Both the position numbers and the translations under genes were made by a program. DNA of 64,000 nucleotides, from contig NZ_PIZM01000002.1 in assembly GCF_002835465.1 (NCBI RefSeq), positions 771,255-835,254 of the forward strand, in the 5' to 3' direction. The stretch is from Psychromonas sp. psych-6C06 (GTDB taxonomy: Bacteria > Pseudomonadota > Gammaproteobacteria > Enterobacterales > Psychromonadaceae). The notes below the pieces were generated by a model. That model was not told where the DNA came from. It searched no databases and worked only from the letters and a program-made list of their open reading frames with translations. Positions 46,601 through 54,446 of this stretch are shown in pieces (within the stretch, counting starts at the first letter, position 1; the number at the start of each line of letters is the position of its first letter).

Positions 46601-47179
46601 ATGTTCAGAATAATCAACCTATTACTACTTATCTTGCTATCAAATTTATCAATCGCAATGGCGACAGAAAACCAGCCAGCAACACTTGTTGATATCAATA
46701 TTGGTATTGAAATGCAGAAGTTTGAGCAATCAGCACAGAATATAGAACACTCTATTACGCTGGCCTCACAGGCGTTACAAGAGATGGCTAAAAACCCCAA
46801 TTTAAATGAAGCGCAACAGGATAAAATAATCGCTAGCTTTGAAAGAATGGATGCACTCGCAAACCGTTTTCAAACGAGTATTGAAACAATTCCCAGCACC
46901 ATAAAACAATCCACACCTCCAGTTACAGGGGCAATTAATAACCTTTTTTCCAATATTCAATTAACGATTATTATCGCCTTAGTCGCACTACTATTGTTAA
47001 TTCTCGGCGCTTTAGTTGTTGTCTACTACTGGGTATTAAAGCCAAGCACGGCGATGCTATTACAGACCACAGAGAAAATAGATAGTATCGCCGCAGCATT
47101 ACAAACTACTGCCCTCATTGTTGAAAAAAATGCAGATCAACAACTAGAGATTTTAAATCACACATCACGTAAGCCATAA
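46601..47179 (+). CDS. Hypothetical membrane protein with helical periplasmic part
   Basis: 192 aa, unrecognised. A signal peptide (about 1-22) is followed by an all-helical part with Gln/Glu repeats (about 30-105), a strong membrane helix (about 124-147, LTIIIALVALLLLILGALVVVYYW) and a short helical tail. It has no good ribosome site, with only A-rich sequence before the ATG. The ExbB-like gene starts about 107 bp downstream on the same strand, so it could be part of that unit. Confidence 0.6.
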   Translation: MFRIINLLLLILLSNLSIAMATENQPATLVDINIGIEMQKFEQSAQNIEHSITLASQALQEMAKNPNLNEAQQDKIIASFERMDALANRFQTSIETIPSTIKQSTPPVTGAINNLFSNIQLTIIIALVALLLLILGALVVVYYWVLKPSTAMLLQTTEKIDSIAAALQTTALIVEKNADQQLEILNHTSRKP

Positions 47180-47286
47180 TCAATACTGCTTTAATAGGAG
47201 TACACCGCACTTCTCACATCATTTTTTGATTGCCTAACCATTAAACGGTAAAATGTCGCAATGATAATTTTAAGGGATTTAAAAGA

Positions 47287-48339
47287 ATGGCAGTGGAAGT
47301 AACCGTAATCAAAAGTACCGCCGTTGATCCCACTCTTTTGCAACAGGTTGCTGGCACTATGCCAGAATGGTTTCAGCAAGGTGGTATGGTAATGTGGTTG
47401 TTATTACTCACCTCATTTGTGGTAACCATTATTACCCTTGAGCGCGCTTCTGCTTGGGTAACTTACCTGCTAAAAAAAGAACATTTTTTAATTAATGACT
47501 GTTTTGCAGCCCTAAATAAAAATGAAAAAGAACAGGCTCTCCTTTGCTGTCAGAACTTAGATACTCCAGCACTTAACATGTTAAAGCATGGTATTAACAG
47601 CCTACCATTCTCACCGAAAGAGCGAATGCAATCTTACGCTAAGCATCAGGTAAACGTCATGGCACAAGGACAACCTCTTCTTCGAAGTGCTGTAATTATT
47701 GCCTTAATACTCGGCCTGTTAGGCACCATCTTAGGCTTGGTTGACTCACTAAATAGTCTTAGCTTTCAGCAGGAAACCTCATTAGCTGCTATCTCAGGTG
47801 CTGTTGCTCATGCATTAATTGCAAGCGCATCAGGTCTCTGTGTCGCATTATTTGCCTTTATTCCTTACAAAACCTTCCAGACTCAAAGTAATAAGCTCAA
47901 CGATCATCTACAAAAAATAAGCGGTGACTTTGACTATATTTGCCAGCAGAAATCACTAGTCACAAACCAAATAAGTGAAATTATGGCATTGCAGGAAAAA
48001 CGTCTTAGCGAAGCAATTAGCACAACAGAAACTGTCGCAGAGCAGAGCGAGATGCCTTATCATTATGAGTTTAAAGAGGGGTCCGATGAGGTAAATGTGA
48101 GCTTGCATGAAGAGATGCAAGACTTGCAAAAGACATCACAATCTTCACTTATTGACATGTACAAAGAGGAGTTAAGTGCTTCTCCACGGAAAAGAAAGAA
48201 AGGCGTAAATGGCCCCTCTTCATTATTTGAAATGTATAAAAGTGCCGTCAATGAAGATCAAGAACTATACGGAGTGAACGAAGTTGAGTTGCAGGAGCAA
48301 CAGGAAACGGCACACTTAAAAAAAGTGGAAAACGAGTAA
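47287..48339 (+). CDS. MotA/TolQ/ExbB proton-channel family protein
   Basis: Inner-membrane protein of 350 aa with the three-helix ExbB/TolQ core: TM1 about 35-55, TM2 about 130-152 (VIIALILGLLGTILGLVDSL) and TM3 about 166-194 (ISGAVAHALIASASGLCVAL). The TM2 and TM3 features with the GTILGL motif are typical. A long charged C-terminal extension (about 225-350), including two SLxxMYK repeats (SLIDMYKEEL and SLFEMYKSAV), is beyond the normal ExbB length of about 245. No ExbD follows; a 12-codon ORF and a TonB-like gene do. Confidence 0.85.
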   Translation: MAVEVTVIKSTAVDPTLLQQVAGTMPEWFQQGGMVMWLLLLTSFVVTIITLERASAWVTYLLKKEHFLINDCFAALNKNEKEQALLCCQNLDTPALNMLKHGINSLPFSPKERMQSYAKHQVNVMAQGQPLLRSAVIIALILGLLGTILGLVDSLNSLSFQQETSLAAISGAVAHALIASASGLCVALFAFIPYKTFQTQSNKLNDHLQKISGDFDYICQQKSLVTNQISEIMALQEKRLSEAISTTETVAEQSEMPYHYEFKEGSDEVNVSLHEEMQDLQKTSQSSLIDMYKEELSASPRKRKKGVNGPSSLFEMYKSAVNEDQELYGVNEVELQEQQETAHLKKVENE

Positions 48340-48377
48340 TGTCATTACAAACATGGTCACAAGGTAAAAAGAAATAA
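48339..48377 (+). CDS. Twelve-codon mini-ORF linking ExbB-like and TonB-like genes
   Basis: ATG at 48339 overlaps the ExbB-like stop by one base (TAATG), and its own stop TAA overlaps the TonB-like ATG by one base (TAATG). It encodes MSLQTWSQGKKK. GAG lies just before its ATG, while the TonB-like start lacks a good ribosome site, so it may couple translation. It may also be the remains of an exbD gene. Confidence 0.5.
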   Translation: MSLQTWSQGKKK

Positions 48378-49312
48378 TGCGTTATCTGCCCTTTATTATT
48401 ATCAGCGTCATTCTCTATGCACTATTTTTTTACCATAATCAGCAGCCTGAGCTACTGGCAACAAAAAATGTTGCGCCGGAAGAAAAAATCAGTGAGAAAG
48501 TCATTCCTCTCGACTTTAAGGAGACGACGCCCTCAAAAATACCAAGCACTCAGCTAGCACCTCAAGAAACTATTTCACAGGCACCACAAAGCGCGAGCAT
48601 AACAACAAGTATCGGTGCGACTCCCACTCCGAGCATCGCGCCAGTTACTATCGAAAAAACTCAAAGCATAGCGATAGAGAATGGCAATGCAACAAAGCAA
48701 CAACAAGCTAAGCAGCAGCTTTACACTTTACTTAAAGCGACTGAGGCGAGTGAAGTAGCTCTATTAAAAGGCGAGTACTATGAACAGTATTTTTATCTAG
48801 ATCTGCCTGCTCCTCCTATTCCAAGCCCGCAAGTTAAAAAAGGTAAAATACAACCTAAGAAAGCACCAGAAAAAGAACTCGCTAAGAAGCCGGTACAAGA
48901 TACGCAACCTTCTGTAACCAGCGAGCTACTCAGTCAAAAATCAAATACAAATATTGCGAATGAAGAGCCAGTAAAAAAAGACAAGGTCAAGCGTAGCTTT
49001 AAAAAACAGGTCAAACCTGTCGTTGCTACACATACAACAGGCCTACAAGAAGCGATCGCTGTATCAGGGAATAAACCTCTCTATCCGACAGAAGCTAAAA
49101 AGGCTAAACTACAGGGAACCGCCACGGCGACATTTGTTGTAAACATGCGCGGGAAAACGAAACAATCTAAAATAACCCATTCAAGCGGCCATCAAATACT
49201 CGATAATGCGTTACTTGAATTTATTGATAAAGAGCGCTTTATGCCTGCACTTGACGGCATCGAAAAAGTGACCAGCGAACAGCAACTTTCCTTCAAGTAT
49301 GAACTCAAGTAA
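48377..49312 (+). CDS. TonB-family energy-transduction protein
   Basis: 311 aa. One N-terminal membrane helix (about 4-20) is followed by a long Pro/Lys/Gln-rich periplasmic spacer (about 25-215) and a TonB C-terminal domain (about 225-311) with the pattern SGNKPLYPTEAKKAKLQGTATATFVV and SSGHQILDNALLEFIDKERFMPAL. By context it may deliver energy to TonB-dependent receptors such as BtuB encoded 3.5 kb upstream, with the ExbB-like protein. Confidence 0.85.
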   Translation: MRYLPFIIISVILYALFFYHNQQPELLATKNVAPEEKISEKVIPLDFKETTPSKIPSTQLAPQETISQAPQSASITTSIGATPTPSIAPVTIEKTQSIAIENGNATKQQQAKQQLYTLLKATEASEVALLKGEYYEQYFYLDLPAPPIPSPQVKKGKIQPKKAPEKELAKKPVQDTQPSVTSELLSQKSNTNIANEEPVKKDKVKRSFKKQVKPVVATHTTGLQEAIAVSGNKPLYPTEAKKAKLQGTATATFVVNMRGKTKQSKITHSSGHQILDNALLEFIDKERFMPALDGIEKVTSEQQLSFKYELK

Positions 49313-49376
49313 TTAAAGTGTTATCCACCACTATGCTAATCATAATGATAATAAAATAGGTAATGGGATCAGGTAG

Positions 49377-50636
49377 ATGAGTAAAATAAAACTTTCAACA
49401 GACCGCTTAACTATCGGGTTATATATTCAGCTTCCCTGCGCTTGGGGTGGGCACCCTTTTCTTTTCAACAGTTTCAAAATTCAAGACCAACAGCAAATAG
49501 ACGTATTACAGTCCTTAAGCTTTAATCACATCATCTATTTCCCAGAAAAAAGCGCATCAGTACCACTACCTGCGAATACTGAAAAAAAGAGTCATGACAT
49601 AGAGCCTAAAGATGAAGATGATTATTTAGATGCTTTGTGGCAAGAAAAGCAACGTCGAGTAGAAGAGCAGAAAGCCTATCTTCGTAACCTGAGAAAAAGT
49701 GAAAATCAGTTTAAACAATCACTTTCAGTGGTACGTGCAATAAACCTCAAATTAGATAACCAAGCGACACAAGCATTAAGTGATGCCACCGACCTCATCA
49801 GTAATATTACTGAAAAATTAAATGGCTGTAATAGCACCGTATTACATCTAATGGAGGAGGGACAAGAGAACGACAAATACCATAGTCATGTTTTCCATGT
49901 TGCTATTTTGTCAATGATTCTAGGTAAAGCACTAGCGTTATCTGAGCAAGAACTTATCTACCTCGGCCTAGGTGCGCTGTTTCACGATTTAGGGAAACTA
50001 AAAATTCCTAAGCAGATTTTATATAACCGTCCGGAAGTGAGCTCTGTAGAAAATAATTATTATAAAATGCATGTGCGTTACGCAATGGATAAAATTAACA
50101 ATATTCCTGACTTTCCAAATACGGTGACGGAGATAGTTAGCCAGCATCATGAATTTTTAGATGGTAGTGGTTATCCACAAAAGCTCAAAGGCGATCAGAT
50201 TAATCTATTGACACAAATTGTCAGTATCGCCAATGAATATGACAATATGTGTAATCCTACCGATAAGCACCCAGTACGAACACCCTATCACGCATTGTCA
50301 CACTTATATAAGAATAGAGGTTCACAACTTAATAAAGAGATATTGGGGCTATTAGTGAAGGAGCTAGGCATATATCCTCCGGGGTGTATCGTGCAACTAT
50401 GCAATGAAAAATACGCATTGGTACTTAGTGTTAGTAAGGAAAATATTCTACAGCCTAATGTTATGATCTACGATCCTTCGATTCCCAAAAATGATGCTGC
50501 AATTATCTCATTAAGCGAAAAAGAGCTAAAAATAGAAAAAGTAATCATTCCTAGCAGGCTACCAGAGAATATTCGGGAATACCTAAACCCACGAGCAAGG
50601 GTAAATTATTACTTCGAACATAATGATGTAAGCTAA
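49377..50636 (+). CDS. HD-GYP c-di-GMP phosphodiesterase with DUF3391 N-terminus
   Basis: Cytoplasmic protein of 419 aa. The N-terminal DUF3391 part (about 1-130) reads KLSTDRLTIGLYIQLPCAWGGHPF. The HD-GYP domain (about 165-340) has the HD motif ALFHDLGKLKIP (HD near residue 203), HHEFLDGSGYP (GYP near 262) and SIANEYDNM. Metal ligands appear complete. The C-terminal part (about 345-419) is unassigned. No receiver domain, unlike the other HD-GYP protein in the window. Confidence 0.9.
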   Translation: MSKIKLSTDRLTIGLYIQLPCAWGGHPFLFNSFKIQDQQQIDVLQSLSFNHIIYFPEKSASVPLPANTEKKSHDIEPKDEDDYLDALWQEKQRRVEEQKAYLRNLRKSENQFKQSLSVVRAINLKLDNQATQALSDATDLISNITEKLNGCNSTVLHLMEEGQENDKYHSHVFHVAILSMILGKALALSEQELIYLGLGALFHDLGKLKIPKQILYNRPEVSSVENNYYKMHVRYAMDKINNIPDFPNTVTEIVSQHHEFLDGSGYPQKLKGDQINLLTQIVSIANEYDNMCNPTDKHPVRTPYHALSHLYKNRGSQLNKEILGLLVKELGIYPPGCIVQLCNEKYALVLSVSKENILQPNVMIYDPSIPKNDAAIISLSEKELKIEKVIIPSRLPENIREYLNPRARVNYYFEHNDVS

Positions 50637-50664
50637 GTAACCTATTTTATTACACCGTTAACTT

Positions 50665-50790
50665 TCAGGTCCTCTAGCTGGCAAACTTTCCAGCTCTTCA
50701 GCCTCCAAGCTTCCAACTTTCTAGCCCTTAAGCCTTCAAGCTTTCTAGCCTTCCAGCCCTCAAGCTTTCTAGCCCTCAAGCTTTCCAGCG
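50665..50790. repeat. Imperfect tandem CTTTCTAGCCCTCAAG-like repeats
   Basis: About 125 bp of irregular units built on AAGCTTTCTAGCCCTCAAG, each about 16-24 bp, with palindromic character (AAGCTT). It lies between the HD-GYP gene and the decayed rplI copy and has no ORF. Confidence 0.75.
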
Positions 50791-51074
50791 CTCGAAAGCA
50801 GGTATTTTTAGTACATAGAATTTATTACGCAGATTACTCAGCAGCAACGATTTCTAAGTTAATACCAAATCCACTAAATAACTGATCAATCTTACTGGTT
50901 AAAAGAAGCTATTTCAGCGTTAAAAATTTCGTAAAGGGAATAACCATTTGCATCAATTTTCGCCTTGAACTAACTCCTTTTTCCTGCGTAATATTTGATC
51001 ACTATATTAGCGGAATTGGTATAACAACAACTGAAACTTCAGAGCCAGTGTTTGTAGAAAGGGAAACTGCAATC
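50790..51074 (-). pseudogene. Decayed duplicate of the rplI 3' end and terminator region
   Basis: 50790-50862 plus 51022-51074 matches the true rplI end and terminator at 51108-51222 (GCTCGAAAGCAGGTATTTT, ATTACTCAGCAGCAACGATTTCTAAG, AACAACAACTGAAACTTCAGAG), with a few differences. The 159-bp element interrupts it. It is a tandem duplication of the last about 24 codons of rplI and a part of its terminator. Confidence 0.8.
50863..51021. mobile_element. 159-bp miniature element inserted in a known empty site
   Basis: Begins TACCAAATCCACTAA and ends TTAGCGGAATTGGTA. Flanked by TAA on both sides (50860-50862 and 51022-51024). The intact rplI copy at 51175-51190 reads AAGTTAACAACAACTG, where this locus reads AAGTTAA-element-TAACAACAACTG, so the pre-insertion site and the 3-bp duplication are both visible. 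Confidence 0.92.
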
Positions 51075-51094
51075 GCTGTTTCTTAAATTTCAGG

Positions 51095-51126
51095 TAAAAA
51101 AATACCCGCTCGAAAGCAGGTATTTT
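51095..51126 (-). terminator. Rho-independent terminator of the rpsF-priB-rpsR-rplI operon
   Basis: Stem arms 51099-51110 and 51115-51126 (AAAATACC..GCT, loop CGAA, AGC..GGTATTTT) followed by a T run on the minus strand (complement of 51095-51101). Confidence 0.85.
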
Positions 51127-51150
51127 AGTACTTAGAGTTTATTGCGCAGA

Positions 51151-51603
51151 TTACTCAGCAGCAACGATTTCTAAGTTAACAACAACTGAAACTTCAGAGT
51201 GAACAGAAACTGCAATCTCGTAAGTACCAGTGTTACGTAAAGCGCCTTCAGGAAGACGAACTTCACTTTTAACTACAGCTACACCAGCAGCAGTGATTGC
51301 ATCAGCAATATCACGCGTACCGATTGAACCGAATAGTTTACCTTCATCACCAGATTTAGATTCGATAGTTACCGCTTCTAAAGCTTCAAGTGAAGCGCCA
51401 CGCTCTTGTGCAGCAGCAAGGTTTGCAGCTTGCTTAGCTTCTAATTCAGCACGACGTGCTTCAAAAGCTTCTAAGTTTGCTTTGTTTGCTGGTACAGCTT
51501 TTTGCTGTGGGAAAAGGAAGTTACGTGCGTAACCTGCTTTAACATTCACTTTATCGCCAAGTTTACCAAGGTTAGCAACTGTATCTTGTAGGATAATTTC
51601 CAT
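51151..51603 (-). CDS. rplI: Large ribosomal subunit protein bL9
   Basis: 150 aa, the usual bL9 length. N-terminal RNA-binding domain [19 protein letters not shown] with the signature [16 protein letters not shown], a long connecting helix (about 42-75) and the C-terminal domain. Last gene of the rpsF-priB-rpsR-rplI operon; its 3' end is tandemly duplicated downstream. Confidence 0.98.
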   Translation of the reverse strand: MEIILQDTVANLGKLGDKVNVKAGYARNFLFPQQKAVPANKANLEAFEARRAELEAKQAANLAAAQERGASLEALEAVTIESKSGDEGKLFGSIGTRDIADAITAAGVAVVKSEVRLPEGALRNTGTYEIAVSVHSEVSVVVNLEIVAAE

Positions 51604-51619
51604 AATATATAGCTCCTAT

Positions 51620-51856
<237 letters not shown>

Positions 51857-52162
51857 TCAAATTTGTTCTATGTACTGAGCGTGCAACACTAATTTGCCAA
51901 CTTTATTGGCGCTTTGTTGATAAGTGATAAAACCACTTACCCTAAGTTGCATACCTTTCGATAATTTATTTTTTAACTGAGTGGCGAGTGTTCCACTTAT
52001 TGCAACTGGCATATAACAATATGCGTTGCGTGGTAGCTCAACCTCTTTCTGCACTGAGCGATGTTCGATTGTAAAGTTACAATGTTCAACACCACTTGGA
52101 CTAACTTTGAATGTTGGCTTTTCAGTTACAACACCCGATAGGCGCAAAAAGTTTTCAGTCAC
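51857..52162 (-). CDS. priB: Primosomal replication protein N
   Basis: 101-aa OB-fold protein that stabilises PriA at stalled forks; binds single-stranded DNA and resembles a small SSB. Starts MTENFLRLSGVVTEKPT and contains FTIEHRSVQ and QYIEQI at the end. Its position between rpsF and rpsR is conserved in gammaproteobacteria. Confidence 0.96.
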   Translation of the reverse strand: MTENFLRLSGVVTEKPTFKVSPSGVEHCNFTIEHRSVQKEVELPRNAYCYMPVAISGTLATQLKNKLSKGMQLRVSGFITYQQSANKVGKLVLHAQYIEQI

Positions 52163-52170
52163 TAAGTTTC

Positions 52171-52551
52171 TTATGCTTCAGCAGTTTCTTCTGCAGCAAA
52201 CTCTGGGCGTGGAGCACGAGGAGCACGCTCTTCTTTTGCTTTAGCCACAACAGATGCTTCAGTAACAGCAGCTTTAGTACGCATGATCATGTTACGGATC
52301 ACTGCATCGTTGAAACGGAAAGCTGTTTCCAATTCATCGATTACTGTTTGCTCTGCTTCAATGTTCATAAGAACATAGTGCGCTTTGTGAAGTTTGTTAA
52401 TTGGGTAAGCCAGTTGACGACGGCCCCAATCTTCAAGACGGTGAATCGTACCACCAGCTTCTGTGATAGATGCTGTGTAACGCTCAACCATACCATTTAC
52501 TTGTTCACTCTGATCAGGGTGAACCATAACTACGATTTCATAATGACGCAT
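52171..52551 (-). CDS. rpsF: Small ribosomal subunit protein bS6
   Basis: 126 aa, [18 protein letters not shown], followed by [17 protein letters not shown]. The C-terminal tail is Ala/Glu-rich ([11 protein letters not shown]) and a possible target of RimK glutamylation by family knowledge. First gene of the operon; leader hairpin just upstream. Confidence 0.97.
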   Translation of the reverse strand: MRHYEIVVMVHPDQSEQVNGMVERYTASITEAGGTIHRLEDWGRRQLAYPINKLHKAHYVLMNIEAEQTVIDELETAFRFNDAVIRNMIMRTKAAVTEASVVAKAKEERAPRAPRPEFAAEETAEA

Positions 52552-52578
52552 ATAAAAATCGCTCCTTACGGGTTAGTA

Positions 52579-52614
52579 GCTTCTTGACTTGGCTCAGCCG
52601 GACCAAATAGAAGC
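52579..52614 (-). promoter_or_regulatory. Candidate S6:S18 autoregulatory leader hairpin
   Basis: On the minus strand, about 28 bases before rpsF, GCTTCT pairs with AGAAGC and TTGG with CCAA around a loop holding CCG. The S6:S18 leader motif known upstream of rpsF has a conserved CCG in a hairpin, so the match is suggestive. A covariance-model search would decide. Confidence 0.45.
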
Positions 52615-52766
52615 AAGGAACAAAAAGAGTGGCTGAATTAAGGCGACAAAGTGTACAGTTTGATGTGACATAACGCAAGATAAGTTTGCATTTCGATTTC
52701 AGTGATTGCATCTATGACCTAACTATCTAAAATAGCCTCTTTTGTGGCGCAATAAACGAGTATAAT

Positions 52767-54050
52767 TTGGCAAATTCAGGGTGGTTTTATATCTTAATAG
52801 TAAATATCGCGGTTCTTTCTGCGAATGTTTGGCTATTTACCGATAAAACACAGCCAGAGCTCGCTACCGAGTCTTCTTCAACAAATACACAGGTTACCGT
52901 GTCTCCACAACCAACACATATTCCGACACTATTTAATATCGTGCTCAGAGAAGAAAATGTACTCTCTTCAATGGATAACTTTCACTTTCCATTTAGAGAG
53001 CCTCTGCCATCACGGGAAGAGAGCCTGCAATCACAACTAATATACACTCAACAGCAAGTTGAAAATAGAAACAGTGCGATAAAAAAAGAGCAACAAAAAA
53101 ATAGTCGACAATCACAACAATTAGCATCGCTTAAACAAAAGAATGCGGACTTAAAGCAAGCCCTATTAATTGTTGATAAAGAACTGCTCGCACAAGAGAC
53201 GAGGTTGCAGCAACAAAGACAAAAAATAGAAACGCTACAGAAAACAGAAAAAGTATTACCCTTGTTTCAAAGCGATATTCAATTAGTCAAAAAATCAATC
53301 GATAAACAACCTGATTTGATTAAGAAAAAAGCGCCAATAACAGAAAGACATACAGAACATTTAATAGAACAACAAACCGATATAATAGTGACAGAAACAG
53401 ATAACTTTTCTGGTTCTGTTGAGTTTGGTTTCGCCTACGAGCAGGATAATCAGGTCACTCGTTCACTCAATGGTCGCCTAATCCTCGATTACGATGAGCC
53501 GGAAAAATACAATATCAATAGTGATTTAGACTTCGAATTCGAAAATGAAGATGGCGAGAAGAGCACCGATAAGTACCGTTGGCAATTACAGTCAGATTAT
53601 AATTTAAGCCCGGTAAACTTAGTCTTTGCTCGTAGTGACATTAGCCGAAGTCAATTTTCAAGCTATGAGCGTGAAGATATATTTACAGCAGGGTATGGGC
53701 GTATATTCTTTGATACTGAACGCCATAAATTCAATGTTGAAATTGGTCCGGGTTATCGTTTCGCAAAACCAAACTATGGAGAAGATGCCGTTTCTGTTGA
53801 TGAATTTATCGTGCGAACACGATTAAACTATGAGCGAGTGCTCAGTGATAGTTTACAAGTTTCAATGGACACCACATTAGAAACAGGTCGTGAAAATAGT
53901 GTCTACAACCTTAATTTAAAAGCACAAAATCGCATCTACCAAGAACTCTATTTAATTTTTAGCTTTGATTTCAAATATAACCAAAATGTGCCTATTGATA
54001 CTGTTAACGAAGAGATATCAAGCGGGTTAAGCTTGCTATATGCGTTTTAA
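52767..54050 (+). CDS. Coiled-coil protein with C-terminal DUF481-like beta-barrel
   Basis: Unrecognised fusion of 427 aa. A membrane helix (about 7-25) is followed by a Gln-rich coiled coil (about 80-155), then a strand-rich C-terminus (about 205-427) of the outer-membrane beta-barrel type (VEFGFAYEQDNQVTRSLNGRL, FNVEIGPGYRFAKPN, ISSGLSLLYAF with C-terminal Phe), like DUF481/YdiY proteins. The start is TTG at 52767; no in-frame ATG is found until residue 68, and a stop codon lies a little upstream. The shape suggests a barrel with a periplasm-spanning helix. Divergent from rpsF. Confidence 0.75.
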   Translation: MANSGWFYILIVNIAVLSANVWLFTDKTQPELATESSSTNTQVTVSPQPTHIPTLFNIVLREENVLSSMDNFHFPFREPLPSREESLQSQLIYTQQQVENRNSAIKKEQQKNSRQSQQLASLKQKNADLKQALLIVDKELLAQETRLQQQRQKIETLQKTEKVLPLFQSDIQLVKKSIDKQPDLIKKKAPITERHTEHLIEQQTDIIVTETDNFSGSVEFGFAYEQDNQVTRSLNGRLILDYDEPEKYNINSDLDFEFENEDGEKSTDKYRWQLQSDYNLSPVNLVFARSDISRSQFSSYEREDIFTAGYGRIFFDTERHKFNVEIGPGYRFAKPNYGEDAVSVDEFIVRTRLNYERVLSDSLQVSMDTTLETGRENSVYNLNLKAQNRIYQELYLIFSFDFKYNQNVPIDTVNEEISSGLSLLYAF

Positions 54051-54446
54051 TTAACCCATTCTTTTCTATTTACCTTCAATTCAGGTTAATGAAACCGTTA
54101 TAGTGTTTTGACTCAGAGAGTAATGATGATGGATTATTGAGATACAGTGCAGTGAGTTTTATGTAATTTAGGTGAATGAGTGTAGCAATAACTTGTAATT
54201 TAACATAGAAGCCCGCGAAAATAGCATTGTTGTATCGCTTTGCTTATTCAGACCGAGGCTATTTACACCTTCTTCGTATCGGTCTTATTTTACGCATGTG
54301 ACCATGTCTACATATTTACACATACTTTATTTTCAATATGATTTAAATCAAACAATAGCAAATAAAAAAACCACTCCCCCTCTCCCACCCTCTATTATTT
54401 GTTGTCATTCTTTTGATACCATGTCGTTTTTTATAAGGAAATCACA
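54051..54446. promoter_or_regulatory. Gap with a candidate FNR-type site upstream of the lipoprotein operon
   Basis: The palindrome ATGATTTAAATCAA at 54338-54351 matches the FNR consensus TTGAT-N4-ATCAA except for one base. It lies about 95 bp before the lipoprotein ATG. A ribosome site AAGGAA precedes the ATG. The rest is AT-rich, with no gene or RNA recognised. Confidence 0.45.

Noticed and set aside
52111..52587. Plus-strand 158-aa frame over rpsF/priB
   Set aside because: Lies antisense to two certain genes and shows no protein-family features.
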